This document shows, in pieces, positions 1 to 11,988 of a stretch of 64,000 nt of DNA (its first letter is position 1; the number at the start of each line of letters is the position of its first letter). The position numbers were made by a program, and so were the translations under genes. The stretch lies in NCBI GenBank assembly GCA_947471745.1, contig CANJKZ010000820.1:4059001-4123000 (forward strand), read 5' to 3'. This DNA is from Closterium sp. Naga37s-1. Its lineage: Eukaryota; Streptophyta; Zygnematophyceae; Desmidiales; Closteriaceae. The notes beneath the pieces were generated by a model, which had not been told where the DNA came from, did no database searches, and saw only the letters and a program-made list of their open reading frames with translations.

Positions 1-481
1 GGTCAGCTGCGTCTTGCGTACGTGGCCTCTGAGGCCAACACTGCTGATATCTTCACCAAGGCGCTTGCGCCTTGTGACCATCAGCGCTTCTGTACTCAGC
101 TGGGCCTTGTGCCTACCTTGCCTCACTTGCTCACCTCTTGACCTTGCTTGTACTGTTACATATATATATACCTGCTCTTGCTTGTCTAGCCTTTTTATAT
201 ATATGTACTCCTGCATGTGAACTGGCCTTGTGGCCTTGAACTTGTGCTCGGAATGTGTGGTGACTTTGTGATCCACCCTGAGCTTGCTTTGCTTTGCTTT
301 GCTTGACTGGTCTTGTGACCCCTTGTTCTCCCCCACTTTGCCTATGGGGGTGTGTCAGAACATTATAGCTCATGCATATTGTGTAGGCTATAGTGGGGTA
401 GCCCATAAGGGGTACAACCCAATTAGGGTTAGTACTTGTACCCAATTCATTCATAGTTCATCCATTCCTCGTTTCTTCTCA
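1..481 (+). mobile_element. Ty1/copia element, 3' end fragment (short-LTR family)
   Basis: The window opens inside a copia polyprotein. Positions 1-141 encode the end of the RNase H domain (NTADIFTKAL, then CDHQRF and QLGLVPTLPH), almost identical to the end of the element at 20556-27938. A 3' untranslated stretch follows, then a purine-rich tract (tatgggggtg) just before a 129-bp LTR at 353-481. The rest of the element lies left of the window, so its state cannot be judged. Confidence 0.88.
353..481 (+). repeat. 3' LTR of the left-edge copia element
   Basis: It starts TGTCAGAACA and ends CGTTTCTTCTCA. It shares the central block ending in gtggggtagc and the terminal cgtttcttctca with the 124-bp LTRs at 20556 and 27815. 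The five bases after it are gtcgg; the matching duplication would lie outside the window. Confidence 0.82.
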
Positions 482-489
482 GTCGGACC

Positions 490-1706
490 AAAACTTAACA
501 GACGCCACTGGAAATGGCCAAATGGCATTCGGAACGCGTCTACGGTACATCCTCCTTGGTGATGCTCAATTGATGATACCCCTGTACGAGGTTTAATGCG
601 CTAAATCATTGTGCACCTTGGAGTCGATCAAACAGGTCCTTAATGCGAGAAATATGATATATGTTTTTATTCGTTATCTTGTTCAAGGCACGGTAGTCAA
701 CGCTGTGTAATCCCCCGCCCTTTTTGTTTCCATAAGGTGACGCACTTTCCTCAATCCATCCCTTCTTCAGATACTCCTAAATTTGTGGCTTAGCCTCCTC
801 GTACTCAATTGGACTAAGACGATATAGAGGTATAAACGGTGGTGTTTTTCCAAGTTGCATCGGGATGCTATGCCCTACGGCACGATTTGGAGGGAGACTG
901 TTCATATTTGATTCGAACTTTCTTATATTCCTCTGCTAACACCTTCATTTGAGGTGGGAAATCCTCAATCTCGAGTAGCATGTTATTGACATTTTCAAGC
1001 TGCACTACAAAGAGTGTAATAGCTGTGCAGAAATGTTGTCCGGGTTGTTTCGCTAGAGGGAAGCACACATCAGCATGCTCTGTTCTTGGTTTAAGTTGCG
1101 TTCATTCTCATGGAGTTTCCATTAGAATGTTTCCCTCTTTCTAGTGACCAAGAGTATGTTTTGTTGGAAATCGAGGATCACCTCATTGGATTGCAACTAT
1201 TCCATTCCAAGAACAATATCTACGCATGCCAAGAGCAATAGAACATAGACTTTAATGGTTCCGCGATAACCATTTATTTTTGTGTCGGTATATGTCAGTC
1301 TTTTGCTTAGGATGAATATGTCATTGCCAAGACGAATGGGACATAACGGTCCTTCAACGAGGATTTCACGCACTGTTGCCCAACTTTCATCAAGTAACAA
1401 TACCCAAGCGACATTGGTGACTATGATTTTTGCATGCTAGCCCTTCAACTGTCCCGCCAAAAATAAAAAAAATTGGTGTCTCGGGAGAATAGGGCACGCC
1501 TCTATAGTTGTGAGCGAGCAATAGTAAAGCTTATTTTTTATTGAATGGACATCCCAAATGCAAAAAATCTGTCCACCATACATGATGAAATTTATCCGAT
1601 GCCACGAGCATAGTCCAATCATGGAAATTTTGAAACACATTACTTTTAATTGGACAGTTCACCAACCCAACTGTCTTTAGGGGATGAGCTTGGGTGCAAC
1701 GACCTA
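490..1706 (-). mobile_element. Ty3/gypsy pol fossil (protease and RT start)
   Basis: The minus strand carries decayed gypsy pol. At about 1150-1640 lies a retropepsin-like end (DIVLGMEWLQS). At about 490-1070 lies the start of reverse transcriptase, with the linker RAVGHSI, then YRLSPIEY, SPYGNKKGGG, VDYRALNKIT and DLFDRLQGA, in the order typical of the family. It is old and broken in many places. The gag half of what is probably the same element lies at 8662-10750, the two parts being separated by the copia insertion at 1712-8656. Confidence 0.78.
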
Positions 1707-1711
1707 CCACT

Positions 1712-2859
1712 TGCGGAGATAATTACTACAACGAGAGCTAGACCACGGGCTAGGCACGGATGCTCGTGTGATCTCTGCGTTCTCTGTTCCTTAGTCGTTT
1801 TCCTAGTGCACACACTGCTTGCTAGTCCATAGGGCAATTTGGCAAGAGTTTCACTAAGAAAGGTTGATAAGAATGGTACAATCAGGTTGGCAAGACATGA
1901 CTTTATCAGAGCTTGCAAGCAAGCAGGTCGACTGCCAGCGCAGCACGGCCGACCGCGTTCCAGCACTGCTTGGTCGACCGCACTCCAGTAGTGCAAAGTC
2001 GACGGCGTGCCAACGCTGCAAGTCGACGGCGTCCAGCATTGCTCCTGCATGACAGCAGCGCACCTACTTCGCAGGTGCTCGCAGGTGATTGGCGTGCCAT
2101 GCCTTGTCATCTACACAACGCACACACTAAAGTAACCTCGTGCTGACGAATGCATCTGATCAGCCACGTCGACCTCGGGATACCACCACCGAGGTCGGCC
2201 TCGCCACAAACACCTGAGCGACTGTCGCGTGCCTTCGCGGGACCTCGTCACTCAGGTTACCAGGTCGACCGAGCAACCACGTCGACCAGAGCTGCTCCTT
2301 CACGTGCCCGTCGACCACCCAAGTCGACGACCACTTCTAGTCGACCTCACCAGGTCAACCACACCCTTGGTCAACCAACTACAACTTGACCAGCACATCT
2401 GCCAGCCGACCACACCCAGTCGGATACCCCAGGTCGGCGTCACCAAGACGATGCCCCTTCTAAGTCGGCGCCGACTTCCAGGCTGACCTCTTGAAGTCAG
2501 CGACCTTCCAAGTCGGCGACCTCGCAAGTCGGCGACCTCGCAAGTCGGCGACCTTGCAAGTCGGCGACCTCCCAAGTCGGCGACCTCACAAGTCGGCGAC
2601 CTCCCAAGTCGGCGACCTCGCAAGTCGGCGCCGACTCCCAGGTTGACGCGCCACATTGCCGACCACCAATTGAACTCGGCCGCCGGCTTCCCAAGTCGGC
2701 GGCATTGCAGTGACCCCGTGCAAGTCGACCAAACTCGTCGACCATCTCGCCCAAGTCGGCGTCGCCCACTGCTGCAAGTCGGCTGCACCTCCCGTACACC
2801 CAACCACGAAGTCGGCTCCGCCCAAGCGAGGACGGGGCCAACAACAACTCCCGTTGACA
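1712..2859 (-). repeat. 3' LTR (long-LTR copia)
   Basis: On the minus strand it starts TGTCAACGGGAG and ends in CCGCA; in window orientation it begins TGCGGAGATAA and ends GTTGACA. It contains an internal minisatellite at 2490-2640 and dense gtcgac/gtcggc motifs. Confidence 0.9.
2490..2640 (-). repeat. 16-bp minisatellite inside the LTR
   Basis: There are about nine copies of a unit close to gcaagtcggcgacctc, with small variants. The sister LTR at 7496-8656 carries the same array with about seven copies (8325-8430), so copy number has changed since the LTRs were formed as identical copies. Confidence 0.85.
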
Positions 2860-5800
2860 CTCCCCTACCGCGTTCACCCTTGTGCCCCCAGCCCAGACGG
2901 CTGTACTTCTCGGAGAATAGCCCGTCGACACACAACACACGGCACGTCGTCCACCGCACCAGCCATGCAAGAGGGCATGACACCTACTGCTGCACGTCGT
3001 CGTCGCCGTCGCCCAAGTCGGCCAAGCGCACCTGGCTGATGGCGACGGAGCACCGGTTGAAGGCCGGATAGTGCAGCGCCTTCGCCAGGATGTCGGCCGG
3101 CTGCTCCGCGGTCGGGATGTACCTCAATGAAAACTTCCCGCGCTTCACCATGTACTGCAGCCAGGCCTATCGCCGCTCCATGTGCTTGAGGTTGCCCGTC
3201 AACCCCATGCCCTCGGCGACTGTGATGGCCGACTTGCTGTCCACCCGAAGGACAGTCGGCTTCCCGGCATCCAGCTGCCGGAACTCTGTGAGGAGGAAGC
3301 GAAGGCGACGTCCCTCCTTGCCGGCTTCCGTGGCCGCCACGTACTCCGACTCGGTCGATGACAGTGTCGCGCACCTGATGCGCTGGCTCGACCAAGAGAC
3401 TGCGGCCCCTCCGTAGACGAACACATAGCCGCCCGAGCTTGTCCGGCTCTGCTTGTCACCGGTGTCCTTGGCGTCCACGTAGCCGACCAGCTCCAGCGAC
3501 TCAAGTCCACCGCCAAACTCCAGGGTGGTGTCACGCGTGTTGGCGAGGTAGGCGAGAAAACGGTCGACCTCACGCCAGTGCTGGTCGCTCCTCACCGTGA
3601 GGCCGCTTCCCAGGTTGCTGCATGCAAAGGTGATGTCCGGCCTCGTCGTCGTCGCCGCGAACTGCAGTGAGCTGACCTTCTGCCAGTACTCCTCCTCCTG
3701 TTGCTCTTGTGCCTCCTCCTCGTCGAAGGTGAGCTCGGCGTAGGCGTCGACCGAGACCGGCGTCTTCGGAGTGCGCCTGGTCTGCTCCTCGTCGATGAAG
3801 CGCCTACGAAGCTAGTCGGCGTAGCCCTGCTGGTGCAGCCACAGCTTCCCCGCCGACCTGTCGCGGACGATCTCCAGCCCGAGGTACTTCTGCACTGGCG
3901 AGATCTCACGCAGCTCGAAGACGGACTCCAGCAGCCCCTTCAGCTCCTTCAGCATCTCGGTGCTGCTGCTGCAGGCCAGTAGGTCGTCGACATAGACCAG
4001 CACCCAGCAAGCCACTCTGTCGTCGCCGACCTTGAAGTACAGAGCCTCATCGACCTGGCTCTTCTTCCACCCGGCGCCGGCCAGCACGTCGTTGAGCGCC
4101 AAGTACCACAGCAGCGGCGACTGCTTCAGCCCATACAGGCTCTTCAGCAGCTTGCACACCCAGCCGGTTCCGTCGTTGGAGTAGTCTGGCTGGGACATGT
4201 AGAGCACCCGGTCGAGCTTGCTCTGCAGGAAGGCGTTCTTCATGTCGAGCTGCATCAGGTTGAGGTTGAGGACGGTGACGATGCTGAGGAAGATCCTCAG
4301 CGTGATGTAGCTGCCCATCGGTGCAAACGTCTTGTCGTAGTCGGCGCCATACACCTGGGTGAAGCCCTTCACGACCAGCTTCGCCTTCTCCCGCTCGACG
4401 GTGTCGTTGACGTGGTATTTCGTTATCAGCACCCACCGATTCTTCATGATGTTCACCCCTGGTGGGCGTTCGACCAGCTCCCAAGTGCCCATGTTGATGA
4501 GGCTGCGGATCTCCTCCTCCATGGCGGCCTTCACCGCCGGGCCCTTCCAGCTCGCCAACGCCTCCTTCACTGTCATCGTCGAGATGTCCCAACGGTGCTC
4601 GGGGTCGGCATGCATGTCGGGGTCGAGCTCCAGAAACTCCTCATCCTCCTCAGCGTCGACATACGCTAGGTCGTCGTCGACCACGTCGTACATGGTAGTG
4701 AAGGCAGCAGGGACGAAGTCAGGCGGCCTCCGAAGTCGGCCGGACTTCCGAGGTCCAAGCTGAACCTCCACCACGTTTATGGCCTTCGGCTTGAGCTTCC
4801 CACCACGCTGCTGATCGGGGACAAGGAACTGCGCCATGCAGCCCCACACGCGGGCCAGCGACAAGTCGGGCTTCTTCCCGGTTAGCGGCTGGTACGGTGT
4901 AGTCCCCGGCGACAGCGTCGACCTCTCAAGGCAGTTGCAGACCCAGACGGCCTACCGCAGAGCGAGGTGCCACAAGTGGTGCTGCACGCGCATGTGCAGC
5001 AGCATCGTCCGCACCGACTCCACCACCGTCCTCATCTCCCTCTCCGCCATGCCGTTCTGCTGCGGGGTGTACGGGCAGGTAAGGTCGTGGACGATCCCCT
5101 TGCCGTCCACGAAATCGGTGAACTTCTTCCCGAGGAACTCCCCTCCTCGGACTGAGCGTAGCATCAGCACCGACGTCTTTGCCTGCCGCTCTACCAGCAC
5201 CAGCCACTTCTGGAACTCCAGCAGTACATCCGACTTCTTGGCGACCGGCCTCACCCACACGTAGCGGGTCTTCCAGTCCTTCAGCAGCAGGAAGTACACG
5301 CTGCCGTCCTTGGCAGCCACGCGGAACGGCCCGCACAGGTCGATGTGCATGACGGCCAGCACGTCATCGGCGTCGGAGCCTTGGTCGGGGAAGTTGTGCC
5401 GCACCAGCTTCCCGCCAACGCACGAGACACACGGTGAGTCGGCGCCCGACGCCGGCTTGAGGTCCAGCCCAGTGGCGACCTCGTGCTTCGCCGAGCTCCA
5501 GATGGTGTCCATGCTGACGTGTGCAAGCCTCGCATGCAGCCTGTCCAGCGTCGACTTCGTCGAAGAGAGACGATCGCCCGCAGGGCCACGACCTCCGTCG
5601 TGGGCGACGTCGACCTCGGTGAGCAGGGACGCAGTTCGGTGCAGAGGACTCGCCCCGTGTAGGACGCCCGACCGAGGACGTCTCCCGCCGCCGAGACGAG
5701 CAACATCACTTCGCCGTCCACCTTCAGCTTCACGCCGTTCTCCTTCAGCTGGCCGGCCGAAAGCAGGTTCGCCCACACACCCGGGACGTAGAGCACGTCG

Positions 5801-7495
5801 GGGATGAGCACCCGCTTCCCGGCCTCCCCTTGCAGAGCGACAGTGCCGCGGCCCTGGACGTCCTGCAGTGCCCCATTGAAGACGCGCACGTGCTTGATGT
5901 CGCCGCTCGGCTGCAGGTCGACGAAGACCTCCTTCGTCCCCATCAGGTGGTGGGAGCAGCCGCTGTCGAGCAGGACCACCGCCGGGTTCGCTTGCACAGC
6001 TGCCGCCACTGCCTGGAAGTCCTCTCCGGCCTCCGGCACCAGCGAGATGGTCGGCTCCACGACGCTGACCAGCGAGCACAACGCCGTCTTGCCATCCCGC
6101 CCCTTGCCGCCAGCAGAGGAGTCGGCGTCCTTCGCCAAGGTCAACGCGGTTGACTGCTTCTCCTTGCGCGGCTTGTTTCCTTCTCGACGAGGACGACGGC
6201 TGCCACACCTTCCGCGACCTCCCTTGTCGTCGTCGTCGTCGGAGTCGCTGCGGTCGGGGCACTCGAAGGAGAGGTGGTCGGGGTCGCCGCACAGCCAGCA
6301 CTCCCGACGTCGACTTCCTCCTCCTCGACCGCTGTCCTTGGTCGACTTCATCTTGTCGACTTCCTTGGCCGGCTTCCAGCCACTGCTACCACCGCCTCCA
6401 GACTGCCCGCGCTGCCCGGTCGGCCACCTTGCTTTGTCGGGGCGACGTAGTTTGCCTGCACCAAGAGCTCCTGGGACTGCTCAGCCTCCTGCATCGCCTG
6501 GTCCTGCAGGATGTACGAGGTCAAGTTGTCCTCGTTGAGCGTCGCCCTCATTCTCGGCGCCATTGACAGCCGCTTCAGGAGGTTGTAGCTTCTCGAGAGT
6601 TCTTGCATGACGTGGGTGACATACGACGCCGTCGAGTACTGCGCGCGGGCCATCCTGATGGTGGCGAGAATCCGCCAAGCTCGGTTGCAGTAGTCAGTCG
6701 CCGTCTCCTCGTCGCCCATACGCAGGTGCGTTAGCTGCCCCTCAAGCTGGGCGATGAACAAGTCATCGGTGGCCTGGTACGTCAACTCGATAAAGTGCCA
6801 CGCCCGGTGGCCGGCATCAAGGTACTCTCGACACCACTTCAAGGCGATGTGCACGCCCGGCGAGCAGCACCGCGAGATGACCGTGAAGGTCAACAACTGC
6901 ACGGTGCGAAACTCCGCACGCAGGTCAGGGTCGTCCGGCGTCGCCACGGTGCCTCGAGCAAAGCTGATCAGCCCGGCCATCTCCAGCTGAGGCTTGATGG
7001 CTTCCTTCCAGGTGAGTATGTCTAGTCGACCAACGAGCGGCGGGGTGACCAAGATCCTGTCCGGCGTAAACTTGAAGTAGCCGTAGCTCGGTGCAATCCC
7101 GCCTACTGTCACCTGGGTCGCCGACATCGGCAAAGATCCACTTCGTCGACCTCCAACGTCACCCTGCGAGGAGCTTGCTGCCGCCGACAACCGCACCCCT
7201 CGCGCCCGAACGCCACCGACTTCATCGGCATGAATCACACCACGCTGCCTCACCATGAGGCCCAGGAGTACGCTGGACTCCTCAACAACCGCCCAAGGTA
7301 TCGTCCCGTACTCCTGGGCCTCATGGCGTCTCCTCGCATCCTCCAGCTGTGCCTCCAGGGTGTCCATCACCTCTGCGTCACCTACGCGTACGCTAGTGAC
7401 TGCACGGCTGCCGGCCTACGAGCAACTTCGGTAAGTGACCACCACGTCGACCTGACTGAAAAGTAAGTTGTGTGCCATCCACGCTCACCGCACCA

Positions 7496-8656
7496 TGCGG
7501 AGATAACTACTACAACGGGAGCTAGACTATGGGCTAGGCACGGATGCTCGTGTGATCTCTGCGTTCTCTGTTCCTTAGTCTTTTCCTAGTGCACACACTG
7601 CTTACTAGTCCATGGGGCAATTTGGCAAGAGTTTCACTAAGAAAGGTTGATAAGATTGGTACAATCGGGTTGGCAAGACATGACTACATCAGAGCTAGCA
7701 AGCAAGCAGGTCGATTGCCAGCGCAACACGGTCAACTGCCAGCGCAACACGGTCGACCGCGTTCCAGCACTGCTTGGTCGACCGCGTTCCAGCACTGCTT
7801 GGTCGACCGCACTCCAGTAGTGCAAAGTCGACGGCGTGCCAACGCTGCAAGTCAACGGCGTCCAGCATTGCTCCTGCATGACAGCAGCGCACCTACTTCG
7901 CACGTGCTCGCAGGTGATTGGCGTGCCGTGCCTTGTCATCTGCACAACGCACACACCAAAGCAACCTCGTGCTGACGAATGCATCTGATCAGCCACGTCG
8001 ACCTCGGGATACCACCACCGAGGTCGGCCTCGCCACAAACACCTGAGCGACTCTCGCGTGCCTTCGCAGAACCTCGTCACTCAGGTAACCAGGTCGACCA
8101 AGCAACCACGTCGACCAGAGCTGCTCCTTCACGTGCCCGTCGACCACCCAAGTCGACGACCACTTCTAGTCGACCTCACCAGGTCAACCACACCCTTGGT
8201 CAATCAGCTACAACTCGACCAGCACATCTGCCAGCCGACCACACCCAGTCGGCTACCCCAGGTCGGCGTCACCAAGTCGACGCCCCTTCTAAGTCGGCGC
8301 CGACTTTTAGGCCGACCTCTTGAAGTCGGCGACCTCGCAAGTCGGCGACCTTGCAAGTCGGCGACCTCCCAAGTCGGCGACCTCGCAAGTCGGCGACCTC
8401 CCAAGTCGGCGACCTCGCAAGTCGGCGCCGACTTCCAGGTCGACGCGCCACATCGCCGACCACCAGTTGAAGTCGGCCGCCGGCTTCCCAAGTCGGCGGC
8501 ATTGCAGTGACCCCGTGCAAGTCGACCAAACCCGTCGACCAGCTCGCCCAAGTCGGCGTCGCCCACTGCTGCAAGTCGGCTGCACCTCCCGTACACCCAA
8601 CCATGAAGTCGGCTCCGCCCAAGTGAGGACGGGGCCAACAACAACTCCCGTTGACA
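7496..8656 (-). repeat. 5' LTR (long-LTR copia)
   Basis: It matches 1712-2859 from TGCGGAGATAA to GTTGACA. The internal region starts left of 7496 with tggtgcggtgag on the minus strand, which is not the usual tRNA-Met primer site seen in the other elements here. The 16-bp minisatellite lies at 8325-8430. Confidence 0.9.
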
Positions 8657-8661
8657 CCACT

Positions 8662-10750
8662 TACATAAATGATGGCAACATTCCAATTGTCCAGCAAATG
8701 ATAGATAATTTATCCATCAATGCATCAATTGAGATTTCTTTTAGTAACTACGATCGAGATAAGAACATAAAGTTGTTATTAGAAGAGGTAAACACACAAG
8801 AGATCTTGCTCAGCAAGAGTTTCTAGCTTAAACAAATCCTCATCAAGCAAAACATAAGCCCCATTCGCTCGATCTAATTGACCCACTAGGTATCGACACC
8901 CTAATTGGGCTTCTGAAAATCATTTGTGAACCCGAAGGACCAGCACCTCCTGGCTTCCCGCCCTGGTTGGGCTTGCCATAATTCTTGATTATCTTCCTCA
9001 AGCGGCACTGCTAGGTCTCACGGTTCGACTTGCCACAGTATTCATAGGGTTCACGAGGTCCCTCTAATCCCTTGGGGGGTTTGGATCTTGCTCTCAGCAA
9101 GATTTTCTAGCTTAAACAAATCCTCATCAAGCAAAACATAAGCTCCATTCGCTCGATCTATTTGACCCACTAGGTATTGACACCCTAGTTAAACTTCTGA
9201 AAATCATTTGTGAACCCGAAGGACCAGGACCTCCTGGCTTCCCGCCCTGGTTGGGCTTGCCATACTTCTTGATTATCTTCCTCAAGCGGCACTGCCAGGT
9301 CTCGTGGTTCGACTTGCCACAATATTCATAGGGTTCACGAGGTCCCTCTAATCCCTAGGGGGGTTTGGACCCTCCCCCATAAGGCTTTTTGGGCTGGACT
9401 CAGAAGGTTCGCCGTGGTGCTAGAAAGGGCGGTTGTTCCAAGGGCCTTTGCCCTTGGATGGCTGAGGCCGAGAGCCACTACTGCTAGGGCCTTCGGCCCT
9501 AGGTGCTGCTGCTGCTGCTGAGGCTTGTTGAGGTAAGCATGGAAATGCACATCCATTACTATCACATCCTCTTTGCACTCCTTATATGTGTTCCCCTGGT
9601 GCTACCCCTTGGCTATGTGCATGGTCCGGATGTGTTCGGGCAGCCCGTTGAAGAACATGTGAATGAGCTCACGCTCAAGAAGGGAATCCTTCAGCAATAG
9701 CTGAGTGCTTTTAGACTCATTGCCATACTTGAGCACCGGCCTGTCAACTCATTGTCATACTCGAGCACCGGCCTGTCGCCACAAGAGCTATTTTCCAAAT
9801 GGTTACGCACCTCAAGCTACGGTGCTTGCACCAAGAACGCCAACCTCATCGCAACACAGAACTTCTCCCAACCGAACGGCTAGGATTTGGCCTCTGTTTA
9901 GCATTTGCTAGCATAGACTAGCTTGCTTGCATTCTCGTCCGATACAAATATGGCGGCCACAACGTATGCATAAATGCGTACGTTGTCATGAGCCATTATA
10001 TCAGCCAAAACGGAGAGCCACATCTCCACATCCGTCTTGCCATGAATGAATTTCGGCAAGGCGATAGGGAGGGAGCCAAAGGCAGGTGGCCAAACCCAAG
10101 AGGGTACTCCGATGGCGCCACAAGAGCAGGCGCAGCTGCTGAAACAGGAGTTGCAACAAGAGCGACGGCGGATGTGCTCGTCGATGCTAAAAGGCATGTG
10201 ACATTAGGAGGAGGGCGGTGACATTTGCACGCCTCAAATCCTTATACTGGCCTTGCAGTTGCGCGCACGTAGCATGCAGCTGCTTGCAGGTCTTCTGCAG
10301 GTTATTTATATGGCGGGACTTGAAGGCCAGCATGCGGGTGTGGTCGTGAGCATCGTGAGCCACATGGCTCAACTAAGCTTTCCATCAATGAGGCATTGCT
10401 GCTTCACATAGTTATATGCTAGTTAGAGACTAGACATTGCAGCTTCTCAACCTCTGCAGCAATACGGTCGTCATATTTCTTCTCCGCCTCAGAGCCCTCC
10501 ACTACTGCTCCTTTAGCATCTTGCTGTTTTTTTCAACATTATTATGCAAGATTTCAGCATCTTGCATTTTTGCAGCAGCATCATCCTCGCTGATATTTAT
10601 CTCCAAATCTTGCATTGCCTCATCAAGATTGAGATCAATATCAGCAGGGGTTGGGCCGTTTCAGTGGCAGCAGGGAGGTCATCCTCCCTAGTAGCTTCCA
10701 TCTCTTGGCTAGTAGTCATGGATGGGCAAATGAGCGCTACTTGAATCTTA
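8662..10750 (-). mobile_element. Ty3/gypsy gag fossil
   Basis: The minus strand shows decayed gag. A coiled-coil-like N-terminal stretch lies at about 10.8-10.4 kb. A capsid-like segment lies at about 10.2-9.9 kb (PKFIHGKTDVEMWLSVLAD). A Gln-rich piece lies at about 9.55-9.33 kb, and a partly decayed zinc-knuckle segment (EYCGKSN, then QCRLRKIIKNYGKP) appears twice at about 9.35-8.85 kb. It is broken in many places and old. It continues in sense with the gypsy pol piece at 490-1706 across the younger copia insertion. Confidence 0.7.
8802..9368. repeat. 284-bp tandem duplication inside gypsy gag
   Basis: Two diverged copies lie head to tail, offset 284 bp. Both begin near atcttgctc..cagcaag and ttctagcttaaac (8821 and 9105) and both carry the gag knuckle segment. 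Between 8662 and 8801 I see only AT-rich sequence. Confidence 0.85.
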
Positions 10751-11876
10751 AATATATCAAATGTTGATAAATTTTGGGTTTTGTTTAACCTCTTTACCAA
10801 ATGATGATGAAGGAAGAAGCCCTTTAAAAAGTACTCTTAACATAAACTCCTAAGGTAATTGCTCAATATAAGATACTAATTGTTAAGCTTTCTATCACCT
10901 TGGTGATAGAGTAGGTAGATTCAAAAGGAATGTATCCCCAACAATATTTTAAGATCCAGAAGAGTCATCCACCAAAGAATGGTGGTCAATGAAGATTTCA
11001 TTCTCTTAAGACTGTTTGAAAGCTTTGTAGCTTGAACAACTTGGAATCATCAACTCTTCAATTCTTGATGTATTCTCTTCAAGATGTTTAAGAATCTATT
11101 TAAAGCCCTTTGGCTCAAAGAGAAGAAATCTTTTAAAAAACGTCGAAATATCGATTCGCATAAGGGTAAGGATCAACCAAAGCTTGTGATACCGCGTAAC
11201 AGCGTTGCCCTTATATCAAACGAGCTGCAGGCACAAAATTTAAGAGTTCATGAAATCATAACACAAAATACTTCACGTAATTATTATCTACTCTGTAAAT
11301 GGCGTGGAGCTCTTGGATAGAAGCTTGCAGTAGTAGAAGTTTTAGCCAAGAAAATACTTTGTTGAAGTGCATGTCACTTGAAAGGAAGAACTTGTTAGGG
11401 TTTATGAGGGGAGGAAATTCTCTTGGTCAAAATCTCATTTCCAAGTTTGTTCAATTGGAAGTTGGAATGGGAAGAATTAGCTGTTGGCTCAGACCTCCTC
11501 CTATACCTCCCTGGGGAGCTCCTCCTCCTCCATGGCCACAAGATGGAGGAGCTCCTAAGGTGGGGGCTCCTAAGGTGGGGTTGCTTAAGTTGCATAAAAT
11601 GTTGTTAGGAACATGAGCGCTTGTAAATGTTTACAAGATAGGGTGTAACCAAATTATTGCAAAATTCTGGTTGGTTGGAATCCCAACCAATGTGAAGGTA
11701 CGCTCACCAATCTGGTTTGTCCTTTTGTGGTAGTTGGTCACAACTGTTACCCAATTCAACCACTTTGGCTTCCCTATGCACATTTCCCCTCGACTCCTGC
11801 AAATAAGCATAGGTCACGCTTAGTAGAGATAGGTGATTAGGGAGTCGTGAACTAGGTCATACGTTACAGCTGGGAT
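10751..11876. other. AT-rich stretch, no gene recognised
   Basis: No reading frame with recognisable content. By position it could hold the leader or LTR of the gypsy fossil, but I found no partner LTR at the other end and no clear terminal bases. A short proline-coding block (PPPIPPWGAPPPPWPQ) at about 11490-11540 looks like simple sequence rather than a gene. Confidence 0.4.
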
Positions 11877-11988
11877 GTATGGGATGGGATGGGATGGATT
11901 GGGATGGGATGGGATGGGATGGGATGGGATGGAATGTAGTGGAATGGAATGGGATGGAATGTAGTGGAACATAATGGAATGGGGTGGA
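11877..11988. repeat. GGGAT/GGAAT pentamer array
   Basis: About 110 bp of near-perfect gggat units, drifting into ggaatg and gtagtggaat variants at the right end. Confidence 0.9.

Larger units (their letters stand above)
1712..8656 (-). mobile_element. Ty1/copia element with long LTRs, inserted in a gypsy fossil
   Basis: LTRs of 1148 bp (1712-2859) and 1161 bp (7496-8656) bound the element, with the 5-bp target duplication ccact at 1707-1711 and 8657-8661. Reading on the minus strand: gag at about 7.4-6.4 kb; a CCHC knuckle (CWLCGDPDHLSFEC) near 6.3 kb; protease (LLDSGCSHHLMG) near 5.9 kb; integrase at about 5.6-4.9 kb with the zinc-finger region and the core (PYTPQQNGMAER); RT at about 4.8-3.8 kb (VYVDDLLA); RNase H at about 3.6-3.2 kb. 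A polypurine tract (ggtaggggag) abuts the 3' LTR. The coding part is broken in about four or more places. The LTRs differ by a few percent, so the insertion is moderately young. Confidence 0.93.

Noticed and set aside
2150-3071. Several 80-230-codon frames over the LTR
   Set aside because: They arise from the GC-rich 16-bp minisatellite of the LTR in different frames and recur in the sister LTR.
11460-11600. Proline-rich coding block
   Set aside because: Short, not in a gene context, and the repeated gctcctaaggtgggg words suggest simple sequence.
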